Below, one piece after another: positions 1 through 6,019 of a stretch of DNA of 27,746 nucleotides. The stretch spans positions 1-27,746 of the forward strand of contig RAZP01000012.1 of assembly GCA_004028745.1 (NCBI GenBank), given 5' to 3'. Position 1 is the stretch's first letter. Every line of letters begins with the position of its first letter. The notes beneath the pieces were generated by a model. That model was not told the origin of the DNA, made no database searches, and was given only the letters and a program-made list of their open reading frames with translations. Source of the stretch: Prosthecochloris sp. (GTDB taxonomy: Bacteria > Bacteroidota > Chlorobiia > Chlorobiales > Chlorobiaceae). The translations under genes and the position numbers were made by a program.

Positions 1-345
1 TTTTTGCTCTACGCTTTCCACGTTGTGGTTACGACAGCAGCTATGACAGTGAATCCTCACTTTGAGAAAACAGTCCGTATACAACACGACCTCAACCACC
101 GGGTAATTGATTCCGGTCCGTACCACATTATCCGCCATCCCGGTTATCTTGCAACTATTCTAGGTTTTATTCTGCCGGTCCCTTTCCTGCTCGGTTCGTG
201 GTGGGCTTTCCTCCCGGCTTTCATCGCAGTTTTACTGCTCGTCATCCGAACAGCCTGTGAGGACCGCACCTTGCACCGGGAGCTGGAGGGATACGAAGAG
301 TACGCCGAACGGGTGCGTTTTCGTCTCGTGCCTGGAGTATGGTAA
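1..345 (+). CDS. Isoprenylcysteine carboxyl methyltransferase-like membrane protein (5' truncated)
   Basis: The reading frame is open from the first base of the window, so the start lies outside and only about the last 114 residues are seen. The visible part carries a GPYxxIRHPGY motif followed by two hydrophobic membrane segments and an E-D-x-x-L...GYEEYAERV-R-RLVPGVW tail. That arrangement is typical of the C-terminal SAM-binding half of the ICMT/phospholipid methyltransferase superfamily of integral membrane enzymes. The substrate cannot be told from this; bacterial members methylate lipids, quinone-like or unknown targets. It ends only 8 bp from the convergent manC-like gene, and no terminator fits between them. 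The family call is good, the exact function open. Confidence 0.75.
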   Translation, partial: FLLYAFHVVVTTAAMTVNPHFEKTVRIQHDLNHRVIDSGPYHIIRHPGYLATILGFILPVPFLLGSWWAFLPAFIAVLLLVIRTACEDRTLHRELEGYEEYAERVRFRLVPGVW

Positions 346-353
346 ATGCTGCT

Positions 354-1472
354 CTACAAGTAATCCTCCAACCCTTCTCTGCGAAGCACATCCACAACCT
401 TGCGTACATCCTGTGAATGGCCCTTGCGGCATATCAGAAGGGCATCTTTGGTGTCGATAACGATAATATCTGCAAGACCGACAATAACCACAGCCTTATC
501 GCGCGGCTTTTTCACAAAATTGTTTGCCGTATCTACCTGTACCAGATTTGCATCGGCAACCCCTGCTTCAGGATGATCTTTCTTCTCAATTTTGAGAACA
601 TCATCCCAGCTACCGAGATCCGTCCATCCAAAACTTCCTGCAAGCATGTAGACAGATTCAGCGTGCTCCATAATACCGTAGGCAATTGACACAGGATGTA
701 TCCAGCTGTAAACATCCTCAATCACGGCACGTTCCCGGCCCGAACCGATAGAGTCATAGATGCATTGCAAATCCTTGTAAAGATCGGGCATGGAACGCTC
801 AAACTCACGGCGGATAACATCAATATGCCATAGCAATATACCGCTGTTCCAGTAAAAATCACCGCTGTCGATAAATTCCTGGGCGGTCTTTATATCCGGT
901 TTTTCTGCAAATGCCCTGACGGAAAACAGGGAAATAGTACTGCCCGGCAAAATGTCATCAGCAGCCCGGGGTTTATCAACCTGGATATAGCCGTACTCCG
1001 GTTCAGGACGGTCCGGGGTTACACCTATGGTCACTATACTTTTTTTGTCCTGCGCAACAGAAACTCCTGCCTTCAGTATTTCAACAAACGATAGCTCGTC
1101 AAGCACCAGAAGATCAGCCGGGACAGCAATCATCACTGCATCGGGATCCCTTTTGCTTATATAGGCGGTGGCAAGTGCTATACAGGGCGCTGTATCTCTC
1201 GCGACCGGCTCGACAAGAACGTTTTCGGAAGGGAACCATGGAAGAAAACGCCTCATCATCATCTCCCCCTGAACATGTGTAACCACATAGATATTCTCGG
1301 GCAGAATGAAATCCTTCAAGCGGGCAATAGCAGACTCAACCATTGTCCCGCTGCCGAAAACATCTATAAACTGTTTGGGGTTCTTCTTTCTTGAATAGGG
1401 CCACAGCATCAGGCCACCGGTTCCTCCGGCCATGATCACTGCGTATACATGCTTTGCCGGAAACTGCATCAT
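354..1472 (-). CDS. Mannose-1-phosphate guanylyltransferase homologue with altered signature motifs
   Basis: This 372-residue protein aligns along its whole length with GDP-mannose pyrophosphorylases, which make GDP-mannose from GTP and mannose-1-phosphate for glycan synthesis. Recognisable blocks are AGGTG..LWPYSR (15-28), EPVARDTAP (88-96), PAD (118-120), FAEKPD (188-193), WNSG (208-211), SIAYGIME (262-269) and FGWTDLGSW (281-289). Several normally invariant residues differ: the Arg of G-x-R-L-W-P is replaced by an extra-residue G-L-M stretch, PADH has become PADL, and SID has become SIA. The frame is intact, so this is either a diverged paralogue or an enzyme of reduced activity. No clear ribosome-binding site precedes the two adjacent ATG codons; the first is used here. 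It is divergent from rsmG. Confidence 0.8.
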   Translation of the reverse strand: MMQFPAKHVYAVIMAGGTGGLMLWPYSRKKNPKQFIDVFGSGTMVESAIARLKDFILPENIYVVTHVQGEMMMRRFLPWFPSENVLVEPVARDTAPCIALATAYISKRDPDAVMIAVPADLLVLDELSFVEILKAGVSVAQDKKSIVTIGVTPDRPEPEYGYIQVDKPRAADDILPGSTISLFSVRAFAEKPDIKTAQEFIDSGDFYWNSGILLWHIDVIRREFERSMPDLYKDLQCIYDSIGSGRERAVIEDVYSWIHPVSIAYGIMEHAESVYMLAGSFGWTDLGSWDDVLKIEKKDHPEAGVADANLVQVDTANNFVKKPRDKAVVIVGLADIIVIDTKDALLICRKGHSQDVRKVVDVLRREGLEDYL

Positions 1473-1528
1473 TGCGGTTATATCATTTCTTCAGGATGTA
1501 TGCAACACAATGTTAAAAGCTCAGTTCA

Positions 1529-1644
1529 GGGCACCTCTATAATTTGTTGCGCAACCCGAATACTTCGTTGGGCGGATAGTAGAGGGCTTCTGCGCTCCGT
1601 CCGCCTTGTCTTCAGGTCGCTCACGACAATTAATAGAGGTGCCC
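1529..1644. mobile_element. Short inverted-repeat element, copy A (MITE-like, 116 bp)
   Basis: The ends GGGCACCTCTAT and ATAGAGGTGCCC are perfect reverse complements (12 bp), and similarity continues inward with a one-base shift. The element is flanked by the direct repeat TTCA at 1525-1528 and 1645-1648, which looks like a 4-bp target duplication. An internal block (1554-1579) is identical over 26 bp to copy B and 21/26 to copy C. A second, inner inverted repeat (GGCGGA...TCCGCC) lies in the middle. There is no open frame long enough for a transposase, so it would be mobilised in trans. It fills the divergent manC-like/rsmG intergenic region. Confidence 0.8.
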
Positions 1645-1681
1645 TTCAGTAATTTATACTTTATATGTAATTTACCATTTT

Positions 1682-1710
1682 TTTCAGGTGAACCTGAAAG
1701 ACCGCGGTCT
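1682..1710. promoter_or_regulatory. Two abutting palindromes upstream of rsmG
   Basis: Bases 1682-1699 form an inverted repeat with 8-bp arms (TTTCAGGT, GA centre, ACCTGAAA). It is directly joined to a perfect 12-bp palindrome, AGACCGCGGTCT, at 1699-1710. The pair ends 22 bp before the rsmG ATG. It could be an operator for a dimeric regulator or hairpins in the 5' leader. AT-rich sequence with a TATACT hexamer (1655-1660) lies just upstream, but I see no good -35 box. The function is inferred only from symmetry and position. Confidence 0.4.
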
Positions 1711-1732
1711 GTCCTCCCATGATGTTTGATGA

Positions 1733-2392
1733 ATGACAAAAGCTCGCGATATAGATACAATCCGGAAAGCATGTGCTGACAAGGGGCTCATGCTGGATAA
1801 CCATCAGCTCCGACAACTGGAGCAGTATGCCCGCCTTCTTAATTCAGCCAACAAGACACTCAATCTTGTGAGCCGAAAGGAAAAAACACCCCTGCTTATC
1901 CGGCATATTTTTCATTCCCTCCTCATCGGGCTTTTCCATCCCTTCAAACCTGACGAAAAGGTGCTTGACATTGGTACGGGAGGTGGACTGCCCGGCATTC
2001 CTCTTGCAATCGCATTCCCTGAAACGCCGTTTCTGTTGATAGACGCAACAGGAAAAAAAATCAAGGCATGTCAGGATATGGTAAAGACTCTCGGGCTTAA
2101 AAATGTTCTGGCCAAGAAAGTCAGGGCGGAAGAGCTGAAAAGTGTGGAATTTGATACGGTTCTCAGCCGCCAGGTCGCCCCGCTCAGCCGCTTATGCAGC
2201 TACGCAGAAAAACTCCTGCTTCCTGAAGGAATGCTCGTATGCCTTAAAGGAGGTGATCTTGAAAAAGAGGTTCAGGAAGCACTGAACGCAGCGAATAAAA
2301 ACAACGGGTTTCCCGCCGATGTCACACTTTTTCCGATCGATGCTTTCGACAAGTGTTTTCATAAAAAATATGTAGTTATTGCTTGCAGATAA
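1733..2392 (+). CDS. rsmG: 16S rRNA (guanine527-N7)-methyltransferase RsmG
   Basis: This 219-residue protein matches RsmG/GidB, which methylates N7 of G527 in 16S rRNA using S-adenosylmethionine. Seen are an N-terminal helical segment with NLVSRKE (44-50), the SAM-binding loop DIGTGGGLPGIP (79-90), an acidic residue after the second strand (LLIDATGKK) and the LKGG segment near the end. The usual R-H-x-x-D-S-L motif reads RHIFHSL here, a minor deviation. The length is normal. There is no obvious Shine-Dalgarno before the ATG. It is the only complete plus-strand gene in the window and is flanked on both sides by repeat copies A and B. In many bacteria rsmG sits with gidA or parA, but not here. 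Confidence 0.93.
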   Translation: MTKARDIDTIRKACADKGLMLDNHQLRQLEQYARLLNSANKTLNLVSRKEKTPLLIRHIFHSLLIGLFHPFKPDEKVLDIGTGGGLPGIPLAIAFPETPFLLIDATGKKIKACQDMVKTLGLKNVLAKKVRAEELKSVEFDTVLSRQVAPLSRLCSYAEKLLLPEGMLVCLKGGDLEKEVQEALNAANKNNGFPADVTLFPIDAFDKCFHKKYVVIACR

Positions 2393-2412
2393 GCGACAAC
2401 AATACCCACAAG

Positions 2413-2491
2413 GGGCACCTCTATTGTTACGCGACCCGAATACTTCGTTGGGCGGATAGAAAGGGGTTTCTGACAATTAATAGAGGTGCCC
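2413..2491. mobile_element. Short inverted-repeat element, copy B (79 bp, internally deleted)
   Basis: The ends GGGCACCTCTATT and AATAGAGGTGCCC are perfect 13-bp reverse complements. The 26-bp core at 2434-2459 is identical to that of copy A, but about 35 bp of the interior found in copies A and C is missing. The flanking tetramers CAAG and TAAA do not match, so any target duplication has decayed or was never there. It sits between the stop of rsmG and the rplQ terminator. Confidence 0.75.
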
Positions 2492-2537
2492 TAAATAAAA
2501 GGCACCTCGAAAACTTGTTCAGCTTTCGAAATGCCTT
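2492..2537 (-). terminator. Rho-independent terminator after rplQ
   Basis: Bases 2499-2512 pair with 2524-2537 around an 11-base loop. In minus-strand RNA all 14 pairs form, two of them G-U wobbles, and the stem is followed by UUUUAUUUA. Read on the plus strand, those two pairs become C-A mismatches and no U-run follows. The hairpin is therefore built to end the minus-strand supercluster transcript, 40 bp past the rplQ stop. Confidence 0.8.
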
Positions 2538-2577
2538 ATATCAATAGGTATGATCGTTGGGGAGACAAGAACGCTGC

Positions 2578-3093
2578 TTACTTTTCTTCTGGTGCCTCTG
2601 CTTCGTTTTCAGCAGGAGCAGCAGCTTCAGGAGCAACAGTTTCGCTCTCCTCTGGTGCAGCTTCTGCCTTTTTCGAGCCACGAACACGTTTCGAGCGATC
2701 CTGTTTTGCTTTTTTCGGCGCTGCTGCCGAAGCTTCAGCATAGTCGACAAGCTCGAGTACAGCCATCTTCGCTGCGTCACCGTATCGGGGCACAAGCTTG
2801 ACTACTCTTGTATAACCGCCGTCCCTATCGGCCACCTTGCCGACGATATCTTCAAACAGTTCGCGTACAGCAGCTTTGTCACGAATTTTCCGAAAGATCA
2901 TACGCTGTGCATGAACAGTCCCGTCTTTTGCCTTCGTAATGATTTTTTCAACGTACTTCCGTGTCTCCTTGGCTTTTGCCTCGGTGGTTTCTATACGTTT
3001 ATGCAGCAACAACTGTGTTGATAAATTAGCCAGAGTTGCTTTCCTATGGGTTGCTGTCCGCCCAAGTTTTTTTGCTGACTTTACTTTGCGCAT
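2578..3093 (-). CDS. rplQ: 50S ribosomal protein L17 with long C-terminal tail
   Basis: Residues 1-118 match bacterial L17, a large-subunit protein near the exit tunnel: MRKVKSAKKLGRTATHRKA at the start and GGYTRVVKL..RYGDAAKMAVLELVD near the end of the core. A low-complexity tail of about 50 residues follows, first lysine/arginine-rich, then rich in Ala, Glu and Pro. That makes 171 residues, against roughly 120-130 for the common form. It is the last gene of the alpha operon. A GAGAGA ribosome-binding site lies about 11 bp before the ATG and sits just outside inserted repeat copy C. A terminator follows the gene. Confidence 0.95.
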   Translation of the reverse strand: MRKVKSAKKLGRTATHRKATLANLSTQLLLHKRIETTEAKAKETRKYVEKIITKAKDGTVHAQRMIFRKIRDKAAVRELFEDIVGKVADRDGGYTRVVKLVPRYGDAAKMAVLELVDYAEASAAAPKKAKQDRSKRVRGSKKAEAAPEESETVAPEAAAPAENEAEAPEEK

Positions 3094-3112
3094 AACTGCA
3101 AGGTTCTCTCAA

Positions 3113-3229
3113 GAGTACCTCTATTTATTTATTCCGCGACTCAATTGCTTCGTTGAGCGGATAGGAGAGGGTTTCTGCGCTCCGTTCGCCTCGCACTTGA
3201 ACCGCTCATGACAATAAATAGAGGCACTC
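3113..3229. mobile_element. Short inverted-repeat element, copy C (117 bp) inside the alpha operon
   Basis: The ends GAGTACCTCTATTTA and TAAATAGAGGCACTC pair at 14 of 15 positions. The direct repeat TCAA flanks it at 3109-3112 and 3230-3233, again 4 bp long. The internal core 3139-3164 matches copies A and B at 21 of 26 positions, and it keeps the inner segment lost from copy B. It lies between rpoA and rplQ, ending 19 bp before the rplQ ATG and 31 bp from the rpoA stop. It is therefore transcribed as part of the operon, where the arms would fold into a long hairpin in the mRNA. Confidence 0.8.
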
Positions 3230-3260
3230 TCAAAAATTCAAAAAAATCTTTTTATCCTGG

Positions 3261-4247
3261 TTATCCTTTCATCTGATATTTGGTGATATCCATACCAAAT
3301 TTCAGTTCGGACTTTTCAAGCTGTTCCTTAAGTTCCATCAGGGATTTCTTGCCGAAATTCTTGTAAGTAAGAAGCTCTTCTTCCTTACGGGAAACCAGAT
3401 CACCCAGTGTTTCGATTTCGGCAAGCCGCAGGCAGTTATGGGAACGAACCGAGAGATCGAGGTCTTCGATTCTGGTTTGCAGCAGCTTGCGCATGTTTTC
3501 AAACTCGTCATCCTGCTGCTTGTATTCCTCTTCGGTAAACTCTTCCTCGGTCGGCGAGAAATTAGCAAAAAGCGAGACATGCTCGTTGATAATCTTGCCT
3601 GCAAGGCTTATCGAATCATCAGGAGATATGGAACCGTCAGTCTCAACATCGAGAATCATCTTTTCGTAATCAGTACGCTGGCCCACTCGCGTATTCTCAA
3701 CAGAGAACTTCACGTTTTTTATAGGAGTAAAGATCGCGTCGAGAGCAATAAATCCGATAGGCATCCCTTCACCACGATTCTCTTCGGCAGGAACATACCC
3801 CCTGCCGCGGCCAATGTAGATGTCCATACTCATTTTAGCGCCCTCATTGACCGTAGCGATGTGCAGATCGCGGTTGAGTACCTCAAACTCTCCTTCCTGT
3901 GCAACAATATCCCCGGCGGTAACATCGGCCGGTCCTTCTATGGTCAGCGATGTTTTGCAGCTTCTCTTGTTTGAGGATTTGAACCGCACTTTTTTCAGGT
4001 TGAGAATAATCTCGGGAACATCTTCACGAACTCCGTCAATTGCAGAGAATTCATGAAAAACGCCATCGATTTTTACCCCGGTAATAGCTGTACCCGGCAG
4101 CGATGCCAGAAGCACTCTGCGCATTGCATTGCCCAGTGTAACGCCATACCCTCTCTCGAGAGGCTGAGCTATAAATGTTCCGTTTCTATCATTATGCGTT
4201 CCTTCATCGACATCAATCTTCTCAGGCATCTGCATTTGGTATATCAT
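3261..4247 (-). CDS. rpoA: RNA polymerase alpha subunit
   Basis: This 328-residue alpha subunit nucleates assembly of RNA polymerase and contacts UP elements and activators. The N-terminal dimerisation domain (about 1-230) shows GYGVTLGNAMRRVLLASLPG and the SAIDGVREDVPEI block. After an acidic linker, the C-terminal domain has VRSHNCL...NFGKKSL. R268, N271, G299, K301 and S302 correspond, with a constant offset of 3, to E. coli R265, N268, G296, K298 and S299, the UP-element DNA contacts. The length is normal. It follows rpsD after 29 bp, as in most alpha operons, and is separated from rplQ by repeat copy C. Confidence 0.97.
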   Translation of the reverse strand: MIYQMQMPEKIDVDEGTHNDRNGTFIAQPLERGYGVTLGNAMRRVLLASLPGTAITGVKIDGVFHEFSAIDGVREDVPEIILNLKKVRFKSSNKRSCKTSLTIEGPADVTAGDIVAQEGEFEVLNRDLHIATVNEGAKMSMDIYIGRGRGYVPAEENRGEGMPIGFIALDAIFTPIKNVKFSVENTRVGQRTDYEKMILDVETDGSISPDDSISLAGKIINEHVSLFANFSPTEEEFTEEEYKQQDDEFENMRKLLQTRIEDLDLSVRSHNCLRLAEIETLGDLVSRKEEELLTYKNFGKKSLMELKEQLEKSELKFGMDITKYQMKG

Positions 4248-4276
4248 GGTCTTTATACCTTAGGGGTTCATTAAAA

Positions 4277-4888
4277 TCATTTGGAGTACAACTCAACAAC
4301 CAATTGTTCGTTAAAAGGCTCCTGTACTTCCTCCCGCTCAGGTACTGTCAGAAATACCGCTTTCTGGTGCGCCTTGTCGACCTGGATCCATGAAGGTATG
4401 CGTGATTCCGGAGCTTTATTGAGCGAGTCTGTAACCGCATCCATGTTCTGGCTTTTCTGCCTGAATTCAATAGCGTCACCCGGTTTCAACGAATATGAAG
4501 GGATATTAACTTTCTTTCCGTTAATCAGAAGATGGCCATGAGTTACAAGCTGTCTCGCACCGGCTCTCGAAGGTGAAAAACCTGCCCGGAAAACAACATT
4601 ATCAAAACGTCTTTCAAGAAGTTTCACCAGGTTGTCACCGGTAATACCGCGTTGACCAACAGCTTTCTTGTAGTAGTTGCGGAACTGCTTTTCAAGCACA
4701 CCGTACAGATATTTCATTTTCTGTTTTTCACGAAGCTGCAGTGCGTACTCTGAAACCTTACCTCTTCGAGACTGCCCATGTTCACCCGGTGCGTAAGGGC
4801 GCTTTTCAAGGTATTTTTCAGCTTTAGGCGAAAGCGCAACTCCCAACCTTCTTGATACTTTAGTTATTGAACCTCTGAATCGTGCCAT
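4277..4888 (-). CDS. rpsD: 30S ribosomal protein S4
   Basis: This 203-residue S4 is a primary 16S rRNA binder that nucleates 30S assembly. The N-terminal arm (MARFRGSITKVSRRLGV) and the KRPYAPGEHG segment are clear. The S4 RNA-binding domain follows with ERRFDNVVFRAGF and SRAGARQLVTHGHLLINGKKVNIPSY (about 92-130). There is no CxxC..C zinc cluster in the N-terminal part, so this is the zinc-free form. In many bacteria S4 represses its own operon; no leader structure for that was identified here. It lies between rpsK and rpoA. Confidence 0.97.
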   Translation of the reverse strand: MARFRGSITKVSRRLGVALSPKAEKYLEKRPYAPGEHGQSRRGKVSEYALQLREKQKMKYLYGVLEKQFRNYYKKAVGQRGITGDNLVKLLERRFDNVVFRAGFSPSRAGARQLVTHGHLLINGKKVNIPSYSLKPGDAIEFRQKSQNMDAVTDSLNKAPESRIPSWIQVDKAHQKAVFLTVPEREEVQEPFNEQLVVELYSK

Positions 4889-4932
4889 ATCACATTAACT
4901 CATTGAAAATATTCTTGGTATATAAAGGGAGA

Positions 4933-5316
4933 TCAAACCCTTCTGCGTTTAGGCGGCCTGCAGCCGTTATGCGGCAGGGGAGTGATATCCTTGATGGACT
5001 TCACCTCCAGACCTGCCCCCTGAAGAGCCCTGATTGCAGCATCTCTTCCCGAGCCGGGTCCTTTAATGAACACATGCACGTACCGCATACCAAGATCATA
5101 GGCTTCTTTGGCGGCGGCTTCAGATGTCACCTGCGAGGCATACGGGGTATTTTTTTTAGACCCTTTAAAACCATTTTTACCGGCGCTCGACCAGGAAACC
5201 GTGTTCCCCTGCATGTCGGTAATGGTTACCAGCACGTTGTTGAACGAGGCCTTTATATGCACCGTGCCTTCAGGAGTAACTTTTACCTTCTTCTTTTTCC
5301 TGCTTGTTGTAGCCAT
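4933..5316 (-). CDS. rpsK: 30S ribosomal protein S11
   Basis: This 127-residue S11 sits on the 30S platform and contacts mRNA near the E site. The sequence has GTVHIKASFNNVLVTITD, SAGKNGFKGSKKNTPYASQ, the GPGSGRDAAIRALQGAG loop and the conserved PHNGCRPPKRRRV C-terminus. The N-terminus is a short lysine-rich run (MATTSRKKKKVKV). The length is typical. It lies in the conserved order rpsM-rpsK-rpsD with gaps of 50 and 44 bp. Confidence 0.97.
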   Translation of the reverse strand: MATTSRKKKKVKVTPEGTVHIKASFNNVLVTITDMQGNTVSWSSAGKNGFKGSKKNTPYASQVTSEAAAKEAYDLGMRYVHVFIKGPGSGRDAAIRALQGAGLEVKSIKDITPLPHNGCRPPKRRRV

Positions 5317-5366
5317 GTATCTTTACAATCTTTGGTATCTTTGTTAGGAATCTCAACTACGGACTA

Positions 5367-5744
5367 TTACTTCTTAACCGCCTTTTTCTTACCAGCGACA
5401 GTTTTGCGCCTGCCTTTTCGTGTTCTGGCATTGGTCTGTGTACGCTGACCCCTCACCGGGAGTGAACGCCTGTGACGGAGTCCCCTGTAGCAGCCGATAT
5501 CCATCAACCGCTTGATGGACAACTGTTGTTCACCTCTTGCCTGACCTTCGACAATGTAATCTTCGGCAACAATCTCCCTTATTGAATGAGCCTCTTCATC
5601 GTTAAGCTCGGAGATTTTTCTCGCAGGATCAATACCGGCCCGTTCAAGAATACTTTTTGCAGATGTCCTACCGATGCCGTAAATATGTGTCAAGGCAATA
5701 ACAGCATGCTTGTTTAGCGGCAAATTCACCCCAGCAATCCTCAT
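5367..5744 (-). CDS. rpsM: 30S ribosomal protein S13
   Basis: This 125-residue S13 forms bridges to the 50S subunit and contacts P-site tRNA with its basic tail. Visible are MRIAGVNLPLNKHAVIALTHIYGIGRTSA (helix-turn-helix region), the IREIVAEDYIVEG segment and YRGLRHRRSLPVRGQRTQTNARTRKG. A lysine-rich C-terminus follows (GRRKTVAGKKKAVKK). The length is normal. It follows rpmJ by 39 bp, the usual order. Confidence 0.97.
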   Translation of the reverse strand: MRIAGVNLPLNKHAVIALTHIYGIGRTSAKSILERAGIDPARKISELNDEEAHSIREIVAEDYIVEGQARGEQQLSIKRLMDIGCYRGLRHRRSLPVRGQRTQTNARTRKGRRKTVAGKKKAVKK

Positions 5745-5783
5745 AGTCTTCTTTGTAATTCGTTATTCTTTAAACCCGCCTTA

Positions 5784-5900
5784 TCAACCCTGGCGCTGCT
5801 TGTGACTCGGGTTTACCCTGCAAATCACAAACCTCTTTCCTTTACGCCTGATAATGCGGCAGTGTTCACAGCGTTTTTTTATTGATGAATAAACTTTCAT
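5784..5900 (-). CDS. rpmJ: 50S ribosomal protein L36 (zinc-binding form)
   Basis: This is a 38-residue gene between rpsM and infA. The translation begins MKVYSSIKKRCEHCRIIRRK and ends HKQRQG. C11, C14, C27 and H33 supply the zinc ligands of the C+ form of L36, a small late-assembling 50S protein. The ribosome-binding site AAGGTGGGG lies 6 bases before the ATG. It is followed by rpsM after 39 bp and preceded by a 119-bp gap to infA that contains a promoter-like sequence. The length and Cys/His spacing leave little doubt. Confidence 0.96.
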   Translation of the reverse strand: MKVYSSIKKRCEHCRIIRRKGKRFVICRVNPSHKQRQG

Positions 5901-5952
5901 GATTAACCCCACCTTGTGGTATAATTATCGACCTAAAACAGAAAAGGCCTTT

Positions 5953-5982
5953 AATATAACAAAATTCTCAAGAAATAATCAA
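5953..5982 (-). promoter_or_regulatory. Candidate sigma-70-type promoter upstream of rpmJ
   Basis: On the minus strand a TTGATT hexamer (5977-5982) and a TATATT hexamer (5953-5958) are 18 bp apart. A start would fall about 45 bp before the rpmJ ATG. The gap between infA and rpmJ (119 bp) is among the largest inside the supercluster and is AT-rich. An internal promoter here would give the alpha-operon genes independent transcription. It rests on sequence resemblance only. Confidence 0.4.
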
Positions 5983-6019
5983 CCTTACATCTGTTTTCGG
6001 GAATTACTTGTCCCCGGGA

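Noticed and set aside
2557..3021. Plus-strand frames rich in Phe/Ser/Ala opposite rplQ
   Set aside because: These arise as the complement of the Ala/Glu/Lys-rich L17 tail and have no independent support.
4882..5448. A 188-codon plus-strand open frame over rpsK
   Set aside because: It is antisense to rpsK and runs into rpsM, with no family resemblance and no initiation signals.
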